Shown: piece by piece, positions 51,823-60,770 of the stretch | Numbering within the stretch: position 1 is the first letter of the stretch | How the letters are laid out: each line of letters opens with the position of its first letter | From: Bacteroidota bacterium | GTDB lineage: Bacteria > Bacteroidota > Bacteroidia > Palsa-965 | Assembly: GCA_020402865.1 (NCBI GenBank) | Contig: JADBYT010000002.1 | Coordinates: 124,001-188,000, forward strand | Length of the DNA stretch: 64,000 nt | Reading direction: 5' to 3' | The notes under the pieces: generated by a model | The model's database searches: none | The model's input: only the letters and a program-made list of their open reading frames with translations | What the model was told of the DNA's origin: nothing | Translations under genes and position numbers: made by a program

Positions 51823-53400
51823 TTACCTGCGTTTCTTCCTGTACACCTTCAGCACCTGTCCCGGATGAATCGTATTACTTCTTAAATTATTCCACCGTTT
51901 CAGCTCCGTTACAGTAACGCCGTACCTGCGCCCGATTGCACTTAAACTTTCGCCCGGTCGTACACGGTGTTTTACCAGCACGCGTCCCGGCGGAACACCT
52001 GCGGTGCGTGTTTCAAGCGTATCGGCTTTGCGGAGACGTTGCTGTTGTGCGCGTATGCTGTCGGTAAAAAGTGTGAGGTTTTCGCCTTGCGGATTTTGTT
52101 GCATCCAGTTTATGGAGCGTTGCATGGCACTTACCAGCAAATCGCCTTTAAGGCGATAGCCTTTCATGGTAAGGTGTATTCTGTCGGGCTGGCCTAACCC
52201 GGTACTGTCAAATGCCACCATCGCTTTCCAGCCGCCGGCAATCCAGTACCAGTCGTACACGCCGCAGTTTTCGGCTTTGGCAATGCTGTGTATTACATCC
52301 GAAAACTGTTCGCCGGCCACAACGTGATTGTATCGGTAATACATGTCCATTGTGCTGGTAAGCAGAATGGATGCATTGGGAGCCGCAGCCCGTATTTTGC
52401 GCACCACCTGTACAATTTCCTCGCGCAATGCAGGTTTTATGCTGTCGTCGTAGAGATAATCGTTGGTGCCGAAATCCACAATCACCAGATCGGGCTTCAG
52501 TATTGGTAGCTGCTGCGAAAATAAAACTTCATACAAAGGCGACTGATAGCGCGATGCACCCACACCGCAGTTGTTGAACACCACGCCGCGGTTGGTTTCG
52601 GTTTCGAGATGCATGCCGTAGCATTCAAACTCTTTTTCCGAAGCATTCTTTTTCACTACGCGCACGGTAAGCTGTTTGCCCAGCGGCGGTACTTTCACTT
52701 CCACATAGGGCAATGTATCGCCGGGCAGCGAGTCGATAACAACCGGAATGAGTTGTGCGCCGGCATCAATAACAAGATCAAAACTCCGGCTCGATTTTTT
52801 CACGAATATTTTCAGCACAGTACGTGTGTCCGGTTCGGGCTGCATGAAGTTGAGTGTAAACGAGGCTTTCGGATCTTCGGTGCGGCAGGTCATGCCAATT
52901 ACACCCAGCGGCAGTTTGGAAGGAAGGATGAAACTTTTTCCATACGTCCACACGCCCGTGTGCGTTGATTTATACTCGATGGATGAATATGTTTTAGCGG
53001 TGGAGTAGGGGAACATGGTGCCGCGACCGCCGTCGCCATGAATTTGCTGGAGGCCTTTGCGAGCCTGGCCGGGAAAAATATCGGCCTGCAGGTGTGAATC
53101 GCCGAGATGTACTACAGCCATTTTCCGGGTGGTAGTATTCATCCACGCATTGTAAAACTGCTGCATGGCACTGCGGCTGTAAAACTGTATGCAGTTAAAC
53201 TCTTCGTGCATAAAAGGATATGCAGCCGTATCAATTACCCGTGCTGGTGGCTCGCTTGTGTTTGTTACCGTGTTGAATCCCGATGCCTGTTTAAGTTGCA
53301 GCATGAGCAGCACCGAAATAAGCAAAGGCAGTGCCAGCCACCAGCGCAGGTTTTGTGCAGAAAATAAAATCGAAATGAGTTTCACGGTACGTGCTTTCAT
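51823..53400 (-). CDS. SGNH hydrolase-like O-acyltransferase/esterase with C-terminal LysM domain
   Basis: 525 aa from ATG 53400, whose A overlaps the previous stop (TGATG). An N-terminal membrane helix at about 17-36 leaves the rest in the periplasm. The SGNH core starts with the catalytic Ser102 in 'VVHLGDSHLQADIFP', block III 'VDFGTNDYLYDD', and the late Asp-x-x-His in 'PDRIHLTMKGYRL'. The last 45 residues ('HRVRPGESLSAIGRRYGVTV', 'NTIHPGQVLKVY') are a LysM domain, a peptidoglycan-binding module. With the MBOAT and DHHW genes upstream it is the likely transfer or release enzyme of an extracytoplasmic O-acetylation system. Confidence 0.9.
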   Translation of the reverse strand: MKARTVKLISILFSAQNLRWWLALPLLISVLLMLQLKQASGFNTVTNTSEPPARVIDTAAYPFMHEEFNCIQFYSRSAMQQFYNAWMNTTTRKMAVVHLGDSHLQADIFPGQARKGLQQIHGDGGRGTMFPYSTAKTYSSIEYKSTHTGVWTYGKSFILPSKLPLGVIGMTCRTEDPKASFTLNFMQPEPDTRTVLKIFVKKSSRSFDLVIDAGAQLIPVVIDSLPGDTLPYVEVKVPPLGKQLTVRVVKKNASEKEFECYGMHLETETNRGVVFNNCGVGASRYQSPLYEVLFSQQLPILKPDLVIVDFGTNDYLYDDSIKPALREEIVQVVRKIRAAAPNASILLTSTMDMYYRYNHVVAGEQFSDVIHSIAKAENCGVYDWYWIAGGWKAMVAFDSTGLGQPDRIHLTMKGYRLKGDLLVSAMQRSINWMQQNPQGENLTLFTDSIRAQQQRLRKADTLETRTAGVPPGRVLVKHRVRPGESLSAIGRRYGVTVTELKRWNNLRSNTIHPGQVLKVYRKKRR

Positions 53401-54773
53401 CAATTGGGTCGCTTTAGCGTATCGGTAAATGAGGAGTCTTTGCGCAGCAGGGCCGTATCCATTTTCGGCAGCGAATCAGCGTTGCCGGCCGGTGCGGCAC
53501 CTTTGAGCAGTTTTTCAATGCGCATAATGTGCCAGCTTGTGTTTGCCGAAAATGAGCCGTTTATGAATACCACATCCGTAATGCCGTTTTCCCTTACAAA
53601 ATCGGGCAGGTTGTGGTTGAAATAGCGGTAGTCGATAATATATACCTTATCGAAGTTTGCGGCAAAGTAGGGGGAAAACGCATTGCCGTAGGAGTTTTTG
53701 ATAATTACCACGCTGCGCCCTGTGCGGTTGGTGGTTTCCACTTTCATGAGCGGAAAATCGCCGCCGAGATACATGCCGTAGCCGCCACCTTTGAAGTAAA
53801 GCGATGCGGGAATGGGTTTGGTAATGTTTTCGTCGGTGTAGCGGAATGTTTTTACGCTGTTGGGTACCATATAGCAGATGGCCGTGTCGGGCTTTTCTTT
53901 CAGGCGTTCATCGCGCGTGAGGGCGTAGAGCGAGCCGAGCCAGTTGTTTTGTATGCGCGTTTGCATCTGGCTCAATGCAAGCGGTTGCATGCCGGCGCGT
54001 TCGGCTGTGGCTGCGTAGGCGTAGTAAGCGCCCGCGCCCGTCCAGTGATGGTCGGTGCGGAAAAACAGGTATTCGTTCCTGTGCGCCATCATGGGTGTCC
54101 ATGCATCCACAGCAATAATGCCCGGCAGTAAATTGCTGTAGATAACATCAATATTTTTCTTTTCCGAATTTGATGAACGCCTGAACGCATCGGGCATATA
54201 CAAATCGTAATGCGAGGGCACCACTACATCGTAAATGCGCACCGAAGCGGGCAGTGCTGCTCTGAATTTATTGATGGCCTGCGCATAGCGTGCAGCCATG
54301 GTGGCATTACCGCCGAAATACTGAATGGCCATGCCATTGTGTACAACCATGTTGGCAATAATATCGCCGTTTTCGTTCACGGTTGCCGTATCGGCTGCAG
54401 CCAGCGTGTCATTCAAGGCCGATTCGGCGGTAATGATGCCGGGTTTGTTTTTTGCCAGCTGCGACGCGTCGTAAAATTTCACTTCGCGGTTGGGAATGCC
54501 CCGCCACTCGGCCAGTTGAAACGAAGTACTCACCAGTTCTTCGCGGAATGCAAAATGATCGGCCACATACTGGTCGAGGCTGTCGGTGAAATGCCCTTCA
54601 AAAAATGAATGCCATGAAAATTGCGGAAACGGTGTAAGCCTGCGGTTTTCGACTACCGATGAATTGATTTTCGGCAGCACAAAAAACAATACACCGCACC
54701 CGGTAAGCACCGTGCCAAACAGCACGAAGTTTATCCATGCCAGTTGTTTGCGCAGTTGTTTGTGTTTTTTCAT
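53400..54773 (-). CDS. DHHW/AlgX-AlgJ-like protein of O-acetylation systems
   Basis: 457 aa. N-terminal membrane helix (about 12-33, 'WINFVLFGTVLTGCGVLFF'), then a periplasmic SGNH-like domain. Landmarks are 'ENRRLTPFPQFSWHSFFEG' followed by 'DQYVADHFAFREEL', both typical of AlgX/AlgJ relatives, 'VVVPSHYDLY' and the DHHW motif at 241-244 ('FFRTDHHWTGAGAYY'), with 'IIKNSYGNAFSPYFAANF' later. In alginate and peptidoglycan modification such proteins accept acetyl groups from an MBOAT protein and transfer them to polysaccharide. It overlaps the SGNH-LysM gene and lies 4 bp after the MBOAT gene. Confidence 0.9.
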   Translation of the reverse strand: MKKHKQLRKQLAWINFVLFGTVLTGCGVLFFVLPKINSSVVENRRLTPFPQFSWHSFFEGHFTDSLDQYVADHFAFREELVSTSFQLAEWRGIPNREVKFYDASQLAKNKPGIITAESALNDTLAAADTATVNENGDIIANMVVHNGMAIQYFGGNATMAARYAQAINKFRAALPASVRIYDVVVPSHYDLYMPDAFRRSSNSEKKNIDVIYSNLLPGIIAVDAWTPMMAHRNEYLFFRTDHHWTGAGAYYAYAATAERAGMQPLALSQMQTRIQNNWLGSLYALTRDERLKEKPDTAICYMVPNSVKTFRYTDENITKPIPASLYFKGGGYGMYLGGDFPLMKVETTNRTGRSVVIIKNSYGNAFSPYFAANFDKVYIIDYRYFNHNLPDFVRENGITDVVFINGSFSANTSWHIMRIEKLLKGAAPAGNADSLPKMDTALLRKDSSFTDTLKRPN

Positions 54774-54777
54774 GGCC

Positions 54778-56190
54778 TCAGAAACGGTAGTATATAAACG
54801 GGTTGTACGATTTGCCGGTGAGCATGGCTGTAGCCAGAAACAACAGTACCAGATTCAGGGCCATGCTGCCAAGCAGAAAATACGCACGGTTGTGTTTGGT
54901 AACCTGCCTGCGCACCCTGCGGTTGAACCAGTGAAACACCGGCAGGCAAAGTATAATGGTGAGCAGCAGCCAGAACATATTCTCCCGAAGAGAATACGTA
55001 AGCTGCACATCCCACAATCCGCCACTGCGATTTACGCCAAATAAAATTTCGAAAAAAGCCCCCAGCCTCGGCAGACTTTCAAAATAAAACAACGCCCAGC
55101 CGAGAACAGCTGCAACCAACAAATACACATGCGATACCACCGCCGGAATACGGTTGAGCAGTTTGAACAAAAACAACCGCTCAATGTAAATGAGCAGCCC
55201 GAAATACAACCCCCAGAAAATAAAATTCCAGCTGGCTCCGTGCCACAATCCGGTTAAAAACCAAACCACAAACAGATTGCGCACGGCAAAACGTTTGTTG
55301 CCGCCAAGAGGAATGTAGAGATAATCGCGGAAGAACGTGCCAAGCGAAATATGCCAGCGGCGCCAGAATTCGGTGGCAGATTTTGCGATGTAGGGATAAT
55401 TGAAATTTTCGTGGTAATGAAAACCAAACATCCGCCCCAAACCAATGGCCATGTCTGAGTAGCCTGAGAAATCAAAGTAAATCTGCACCGAAAACATGAG
55501 CAGCCCGAACCAGGCTTCACCCACCGAAAGTGCCGCAAAATCGCCATCCAGATATTTCACTACCATTTCGCCGGCTACGTTGGCAATGCACACTTTTTTA
55601 AACAAGCCTATGCAAAACCGGCTCACTCCTGAACTGATGTCGCCGATATTGAATTTGCGGTTGTCTATTTCGTGCGCAATGTGGCTGTAGCGCACAATAG
55701 GCCCGGCCACCAGCTGGTGATACAAACTCACAAACATGAGAAATTTCATGGGCGAACGTTGGGCGGGTACTTCACGCCGATAGACGTCGATTACATATGA
55801 AACCGTTTGAAACGTATAAAACGAAATGCCCACCGGCAGCGCAAATTTTGGCACTTCAAACGCAGTGCCCAGCAGCAGATTTATGTTTTCTACTACAAAC
55901 CCGCTGTATTTGAATGCCATGAGAATGGCGGCATTAAAAATTACAGTCGATACGATGCCGAGTTTTGCCCATTTCGTTTCGCGGTATTTCTCAATGAAAA
56001 GTGCATTGGCATAATCTACCATCGAAGAGAATACGAGCAACAGAATCCATACCGGTTCGCCCCAGGCATAAAACACAAAAGAGAAAAGCGTGAGCAGGAC
56101 ATTTCTGTACGTACTGTTTTTGGAGAGGTAGTACAGAATGAGGTTGAGCGGTAAAAAGATGTACAGAAACGAAAGACTCGCAAAAACCAT
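54778..56190 (-). CDS. MBOAT-family O-acyltransferase (AlgI-like)
   Basis: 470 aa from ATG 56190; the ATG at 56226 would add a non-hydrophobic stretch. About eleven membrane helices. It opens 'MVFASLSFLYIFLPLNLILY', shows 'PVGISFYTFQTVSYVIDVYR', 'GPIVRYSHIA', 'EFWRRWHISLGTFFRDYLYI' and the invariant His in 'TGLWHGASWNFIFWGLYFG'. AlgI/PatA/DltB-type proteins carry acyl groups across the inner membrane for transfer to extracytoplasmic polymers. First gene of a tight MBOAT-DHHW-SGNH operon. The acceptor polymer is not identified from the sequence. Confidence 0.95.
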   Translation of the reverse strand: MVFASLSFLYIFLPLNLILYYLSKNSTYRNVLLTLFSFVFYAWGEPVWILLLVFSSMVDYANALFIEKYRETKWAKLGIVSTVIFNAAILMAFKYSGFVVENINLLLGTAFEVPKFALPVGISFYTFQTVSYVIDVYRREVPAQRSPMKFLMFVSLYHQLVAGPIVRYSHIAHEIDNRKFNIGDISSGVSRFCIGLFKKVCIANVAGEMVVKYLDGDFAALSVGEAWFGLLMFSVQIYFDFSGYSDMAIGLGRMFGFHYHENFNYPYIAKSATEFWRRWHISLGTFFRDYLYIPLGGNKRFAVRNLFVVWFLTGLWHGASWNFIFWGLYFGLLIYIERLFLFKLLNRIPAVVSHVYLLVAAVLGWALFYFESLPRLGAFFEILFGVNRSGGLWDVQLTYSLRENMFWLLLTIILCLPVFHWFNRRVRRQVTKHNRAYFLLGSMALNLVLLFLATAMLTGKSYNPFIYYRF

Positions 56191-56352
56191 TGGAATACAG
56201 GGGTAACAGCCCGGCAAGTATAGCAATAGTGGTGCGGATTACCGACTGATTCCGGCAGTTTTTATCCCACAATATTAACATCCGTCGAAAGACATAAACA
56301 TTTTACGTCCGCATTCGTTTAGCAACACGTACATACATCCAAAAACCGGAAC

Positions 56353-56706
56353 ATGAACAAAGTTTACCATCTCGGTAATTGCAGCACCTGCAAGAAAATT
56401 ATCGACGCGCTTGACCTGAAGAATAAGAAGTTTGAATTTCAGGATATTAAAGAGGAACCCATTTCGCCGGCGCAGCTTGATGAAATGGCAAAACTTGCCG
56501 GCGGATACGAACCGCTTTTCAGCCGTATTGCCATGAAGTACCGCGCCATGGGGCTCAACAACATGACGCTTACCGAAAAAGATTACCGCCGGTATATTCT
56601 GGAGGAATACACCTTTCTGAAACGTCCCACGATTATTATGGGTAAGCAGATTTTCATTGGCAGTGCAAAAAATACAGTTGCTGCGGCAAAAGAGGCGGCT
56701 AAGTAA
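56353..56706 (+). CDS. ArsC/Spx-family thioredoxin-fold protein
   Basis: 117 aa. Thioredoxin-like fold with the N-terminal 'YHLGNCSTCKKIIDALD', giving a Cys-x-x-Cys pair where classical arsenate reductase ArsC has one catalytic Cys. 'LNNMTLTEKDYRRYILEE' and 'KRPTIIMGKQIFIGSAK' match the C-terminal part of ArsC/YffB/Spx. Arsenate reductase is only one option; the absence of arsB, arsR or acr3 argues for a general thiol-redox role. 26 bp separate it from the downstream DMT transporter gene. Confidence 0.85.
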   Translation: MNKVYHLGNCSTCKKIIDALDLKNKKFEFQDIKEEPISPAQLDEMAKLAGGYEPLFSRIAMKYRAMGLNNMTLTEKDYRRYILEEYTFLKRPTIIMGKQIFIGSAKNTVAAAKEAAK

Positions 56707-56732
56707 AAGGCATTCCCGATCTTTGCGCCGCT

Positions 56733-57632
56733 ATGTCTAAAACGACGCTGGCGCACCTTGCGCTGATTGCTGCCATGTGCATTTATGCACTCAGCTTTTC
56801 ACTCATTAAAGATGTATCGCCATCGCACATTGCTCCGCTGGGCTTTGTGCTGATGCGTATTCTGGGCGCGGCTCCGCTGTTCTGGCTTAGCAGGCTGGTG
56901 ATCCGTGAGCGGGTGGAAAATAAAGACCTGCCCAAACTGCTGCTGCTTTCGGTTTTCGGGGTGGCGCTTAACCAGAGTTTGTTTATGACCGGAATGAGTC
57001 GCACGGCACCCATTTCGGCGGCAATAATTATGATTACTTCGCCGCTGCTGGTGCTGGTAATTGGCAATATTATTCTGCGCGAACGCATTACGCTGATGCG
57101 GCTTTCGGGTATTCTGCTGGGGCTTGGCGGGGCGGCATTACTTATTATCACCGGCAGCACCGGCAGTTCGAAAGAAGATGATGCGCTGGGCGATCTGTTC
57201 ATTTTCATCAATGCCCTTTCGTGGGGCACTTATCTCGTGCTGGTAAAACCGCTTATGAGTAAATACCACACGGTAACCATTCTCAGCTGGGTGTTTTTGT
57301 TTGGCGGCATACTCGTTTTTCCGTTCGGCATACAGCAGTTTGCGGCGGTTGACTGGGCTTCGTTTACGGGGCGGCATTGGTTTGCAGTGCTGTTTGTGGT
57401 ATTCGGAATTACGTTTGTGGCCTATTTGCTTAACACCTATGCGCTGAGCGCGCTGAGTCCGTCGGTAGTAAGTGCCTACATTTATCTGCAACCGCTGCTG
57501 GCCGCCGCCATTGCATTGTGGCTTGGCAAAGATGTAATGTCGTGGCAGAAAATAGTGTCGGCATTATTCATTTTTACAGGTGTCTGGCTGGCCAGTCGGT
57601 CGCCTTCAGCTAAAAGCATAGCACCGCGCTAA
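56733..57632 (+). CDS. EamA/DMT family transporter
   Basis: 299 aa. Ten membrane helices in two EamA repeats (about 5-140 and 150-292). 'ALSFSLIKDVSPSHIAPLGF', 'ALNQSLFMTGMSRTAPISAA' and 'SALSPSVVSAYIYLQPLLAA' are typical of the family. It probably exports a metabolite, and the substrate is unknown. A -7-like GATCTTTG lies 7 bp before the ATG. It is unrelated by position to the other DMT gene at 19305, and the two sequences are clearly different paralogues. Confidence 0.88.
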   Translation: MSKTTLAHLALIAAMCIYALSFSLIKDVSPSHIAPLGFVLMRILGAAPLFWLSRLVIRERVENKDLPKLLLLSVFGVALNQSLFMTGMSRTAPISAAIIMITSPLLVLVIGNIILRERITLMRLSGILLGLGGAALLIITGSTGSSKEDDALGDLFIFINALSWGTYLVLVKPLMSKYHTVTILSWVFLFGGILVFPFGIQQFAAVDWASFTGRHWFAVLFVVFGITFVAYLLNTYALSALSPSVVSAYIYLQPLLAAAIALWLGKDVMSWQKIVSALFIFTGVWLASRSPSAKSIAPR

Positions 57633-57677
57633 ACCTCCCTTTGCCAGAAACAGCGAACATTCGCTACATTTATACCG

Positions 57678-58547
57678 ATGAAATCAATGACAGGCTTCGG
57701 CAAAGCCGTATGTGAATTGCCCCAGAAAAAAGTAACGGTAGAAATCCGTTCACTCAATAGCCGCCAGCTCGATCTGAATATGCGGATGCCCTCGCAGTAC
57801 CGCGAAAAGGAGGCCGAAGTACGTTCCGAGCTCTCGCGCACGGCTGAGCGCGGTAAAATTGATTTCTCTGTATATAGCGAAACATCGGCCGAAGGCGGCA
57901 GCTCACTCATTAACACCACACTTTTTCAGGCATATTACAATGAAATGACGCGCGTGGCTGCGTTGGTAGGGCAGCCCAACCATACCGACATTCTGCAGAT
58001 TGTAATGCGCATGCCGGATGTAATGAAGCAGGAACGGCAGGAGTTTGATGAAACGGAATGGACACAGGTTTCGGCAACCATTAAACAGGCAGTGGAAGCC
58101 TTTAACAACTTCCGCGAAACCGAAGGCAAAGTACTGGCAGCCGAATTTGAACAACGCATCGGCCTTATACTTGCCAAGCTGGCCGAAATTCATAACCTCG
58201 ATCCGCAGCGTATTGCAGCCGTGCGCGAACGCCTGCAAAAAGCACTGCACGAAAATGTGAGCGTAGATAAAATAGATCAGAACCGCTTTGAGCAGGAGCT
58301 GATTTATTATTTGGAGAAATTTGATATCACCGAAGAAAAACTCCGCCTGCAAACGCATTGCGAATATTTTCTGCAAACCATGAATGAAGCATCAAGCGGA
58401 CGTAAACTGGGTTTTATTACGCAGGAAATTGGCCGCGAAATAAATACGATTGGTTCAAAAGCGAATGATGCGGGGATTCAGAAAATTGTGGTGCAGATGA
58501 AAGATGAACTGGAGAAAATTAAAGAACAACTGCTTAACGTGCTGTAA
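57678..58547 (+). CDS. YicC family protein
   Basis: 289 aa. Starts 'MKSMTGFGKAVCELPQKKVT', the family's signature, with 'VEIRSLNSRQLDLNMRMP' and the C-terminal 'RKLGFITQEIGREINTIGSK' domain. YicC proteins are linked to RNA metabolism: the E. coli protein acts as an RNase or RNase adaptor with effects on small RNAs. It is in an operon with gmk (5 bp) and nadD (10 bp), an order common in the phylum. A -7-like TACATTTA ends 5 bp before the ATG. Confidence 0.93.
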   Translation: MKSMTGFGKAVCELPQKKVTVEIRSLNSRQLDLNMRMPSQYREKEAEVRSELSRTAERGKIDFSVYSETSAEGGSSLINTTLFQAYYNEMTRVAALVGQPNHTDILQIVMRMPDVMKQERQEFDETEWTQVSATIKQAVEAFNNFRETEGKVLAAEFEQRIGLILAKLAEIHNLDPQRIAAVRERLQKALHENVSVDKIDQNRFEQELIYYLEKFDITEEKLRLQTHCEYFLQTMNEASSGRKLGFITQEIGREINTIGSKANDAGIQKIVVQMKDELEKIKEQLLNVL

Positions 58548-58552
58548 AAAGA

Positions 58553-59146
58553 ATGAGTGAAACCAGCGGAAAAGCCATTATTTTCTCAGCCCCTTCTGGT
58601 GCCGGAAAAACCACTATTGTGCATTACCTGCGCGCGCGCTTTCCTCAGCTTGAATTTTCGGTTTCGGCCACCAGCCGCGCCCCGCGTGGTAATGAGCAGC
58701 ATGGCGTGGATTATTATTTCCTTTCTCAGCCCGATTTTGACAGCCGTGTGGCTGCCGGCGATTTTATTGAGTGGGAGCAGGTGTACCAGCAGCAATGTTA
58801 CGGAACATTACGCGCCGAGGTGGAACGCATCTGGAAAAAAGGACACTGCGTAATTTTTGACGTGGATGTAAAAGGAGGCATGAATCTGAAAAAGATTTTT
58901 GGCGAAAATGCCCTTTCAGTGTTCGTTAAACCACCGTCGATAGAAGCACTCGAACAACGCCTTCGGCACCGTGCCACCGAGCCCGAAGAAAAAATTCAAA
59001 TGCGTTTAGCCAAAGCCGGGCAGGAACTTCAGTTTGCCTCATCGTTTGATTATGCGCTGCTCAATGCCGATCTTGAAACAGCCAAAGCCGAGGCGGTTGA
59101 ACTGGTTTCGCGTTTTCTGAACAGCGCGCCGCAACCTTTAGCGTAA
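58553..59146 (+). CDS. gmk: Guanylate kinase
   Basis: 197 aa. Converts GMP to GDP with ATP. The P-loop is 'IFSAPSGAGKTTIVHYL', followed by 'FSVSATSRAPRGNEQHGVDY' (GMP-binding), 'IEWEQVYQQQCYGTLRAEVE' and the lid segment with 'RLRHRATEPEEKIQMRLA'. The length is normal. Starts 5 bp after yicC, probably translationally coupled, and is followed by nadD. Essential for nucleotide metabolism. Confidence 0.97.
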   Translation: MSETSGKAIIFSAPSGAGKTTIVHYLRARFPQLEFSVSATSRAPRGNEQHGVDYYFLSQPDFDSRVAAGDFIEWEQVYQQQCYGTLRAEVERIWKKGHCVIFDVDVKGGMNLKKIFGENALSVFVKPPSIEALEQRLRHRATEPEEKIQMRLAKAGQELQFASSFDYALLNADLETAKAEAVELVSRFLNSAPQPLA

Positions 59147-59156
59147 ACATACGTGT

Positions 59157-59732
59157 ATGAAAGTAGGTTTGTTTTTCGGTTCGTTCAACCCCATTCATGT
59201 GGGGCATCTTGTACTGGCCAATTACATGCTTTCGTTTACCGATCTCGACAAACTCTGGTTTGTGGTTTCGCCACATAATCCGCTCAAGGAAAAGAAAACA
59301 CTGCTGGCCGATCATCACCGCCTCGAAATGGTGAACCGCGCCATTGGCGATCATCCCCGCCTGCGGGCAAGTGATATTGAATTTAAGTTGCCTCAGCCTT
59401 CGTTTACCGTAAATACATTGGCATGGCTTAGTGAAAAATATCCCGATTATAAATTCGCCCTTATCATGGGATCTGATAATCTTAACTCGCTCCCAAAATG
59501 GAAAAACTACGAAATTATTCTGGAGCATTATCAGATATATGTGTATCCGCGTCCGGGTTATGACGGCGGCGATTTGCGCAACCATCCATCGGTAGTGTTT
59601 ACGCAGGCCCCGGTAATGGAAATTTCATCCACCTTTATTCGCGAAGCCATTAAAAATAAAAAAGACGTACAGTACTTTTTGCCACCTGCGGCGTGGCAGT
59701 ATCTCGATGAAATGAATTTTTACCGCCGCTGA
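59157..59732 (+). CDS. nadD: Nicotinate-nucleotide adenylyltransferase
   Basis: 191 aa. Joins nicotinate mononucleotide and ATP to give deamido-NAD. The nucleotidyltransferase signature 'GLFFGSFNPIHVGHLVLANY' includes the HxGH motif, 'WFVVSPHNPLK' follows, and 'EISSTFIREAIKNKK' is the second conserved (ISSTxIR) motif. The length is normal. Last gene of the yicC-gmk-nadD operon. Confidence 0.95.
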   Translation: MKVGLFFGSFNPIHVGHLVLANYMLSFTDLDKLWFVVSPHNPLKEKKTLLADHHRLEMVNRAIGDHPRLRASDIEFKLPQPSFTVNTLAWLSEKYPDYKFALIMGSDNLNSLPKWKNYEIILEHYQIYVYPRPGYDGGDLRNHPSVVFTQAPVMEISSTFIREAIKNKKDVQYFLPPAAWQYLDEMNFYRR

Positions 59733-59857
59733 CATGAAAATGTTTCGCTGATCATTTTGTATTAATAACCCAGATTATTTTTTTTCATAATTGTTGGGAT
59801 TAATAAAATTTCTGCTTACTTCGCATTTCCCCTGCTGTTTATCAATGTATATCCACT

Positions 59858-60247
59858 GTGAAAAACGAGTCGATCAAAGAACTCAGGGTTTGTCGTATTT
59901 ACCTCAGAGGTGATATCCTCATTACCGAAATAAATGATGGTGCTGAGGTAGAGGCCGATGATATCAATGAAATACATCAGGCAGCCTTACAACTTGCCGG
60001 TGGTTCGGTAACCGGTATGCTCATTCTGGCTGAAATGCCTTTTCTGCTTTCCGCGTCGGCGCGTAATGCTGCTGCGCAGTTGTGTTCGCTCAAAGGTGTA
60101 AAGGGTGCTGCAATTTGTACTGATATAACTTCTGTACGTATGATGGTAAGCTTCTTTAACCGAATAAATCGTCCGGTTATTCCGGTACGTATTTTTGCCG
60201 AAAAGCAGGCTGCCGAAGACTGGTTGCAACAGCTTGCGATGAACTAA
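59858..60247 (+). CDS. STAS-like (DUF7793-type) small protein
   Basis: 129 aa from a GTG start. Alternating strands and helices ('CRIYLRGDILITEINDG', 'ASARNAAAQLCSLKGVKGAA', 'NRINRPVIPVRIFAEKQAAE') fit the STAS/SpoIIAA-like fold and a Bacteroidota family of unknown role with the same 'EDIxEIHxAAxxLxGG...L' layout. No catalytic residues. It is monocistronic, with a bidirectional terminator after it. Possible signalling or scaffold function. Confidence 0.55.
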   Translation: MKNESIKELRVCRIYLRGDILITEINDGAEVEADDINEIHQAALQLAGGSVTGMLILAEMPFLLSASARNAAAQLCSLKGVKGAAICTDITSVRMMVSFFNRINRPVIPVRIFAEKQAAEDWLQQLAMN

Positions 60248-60260
60248 ACGTATCAAAACT

Positions 60261-60294
60261 AAAACGCGCCACAGTGAAACCTGTGGCGCGTTTT
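60261..60294. terminator. Bidirectional terminator between the 59858 and 60313 genes
   Basis: A 14-bp perfect stem (AAAACGCGCCACAG with CTGTGGCGCGTTTT, 6-nt loop) between two convergent genes. Confidence 0.9.
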
Positions 60295-60312
60295 ACAAAT
60301 TATGGAACCGGA

Positions 60313-60699
60313 TTAATTGGCATCCAGGTTAAGCAGTAAGCCTTCTTCGGCAATGGCGGTTTGCTCTTGTGCAGCAGGTTGCTCGGTGGCAGTGGCGGTG
60401 CCGTTGGTGGCTTTTTTGGCGGCTGTGCGCGGTGCGGCAGGTGCGGGTGCTGCTGCGGTGGTAAGGCCGTTGAGTTCAAAACGGTTTTCGCGGAGGAACA
60501 TGCCCAGCAGTACACCGCGTTTTACATCGGCTACTTCAAACTCAATTTCAAACTCGTCTTTTCCGGCGGCACGGCGTACAGAAAAAGTAAAATCATTGTC
60601 GAGGCAATAGTCAAACACGGTTTGTGTGCTCTTGCGCTTTACGGTAATGGTAGGATTTTCGCTGGCGGTAAACATGGCTGAGTACTTGTTGATTTTCAC
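60313..60699 (-). CDS. Uncharacterised protein with Ala/Thr-rich tail
   Basis: 128 aa if the GTG at 60699 is the start; ATG 60675 and the longer ATG 60762 are possible. I prefer 60699 because a purine-rich stretch precedes it and the longer form approaches the purQ terminator. The first 80 residues are a compact charged domain ('NPTITVKRKSTQTVFDYCLD', 'FSVRRAAGKDEFEIEFEVAD'), then a low-complexity Ala/Pro/Thr tail. No motif is recognised. Confidence 0.5.
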   Translation of the reverse strand: MKINKYSAMFTASENPTITVKRKSTQTVFDYCLDNDFTFSVRRAAGKDEFEIEFEVADVKRGVLLGMFLRENRFELNGLTTAAAPAPAAPRTAAKKATNGTATATEQPAAQEQTAIAEEGLLLNLDAN

Positions 60700-60770
60700 C
60701 TTAAAATTACTGCGAAACGGGTCGTGCACGAAATCAAGTTGTGAACAAGTTACACACGGCATCAGCCACG

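Noticed and set aside
56353-56706. Arsenic resistance locus
   Set aside because: Only an ArsC-like fold is present; the motif is Cys-x-x-Cys and no arsR, arsB or acr3 lies nearby.
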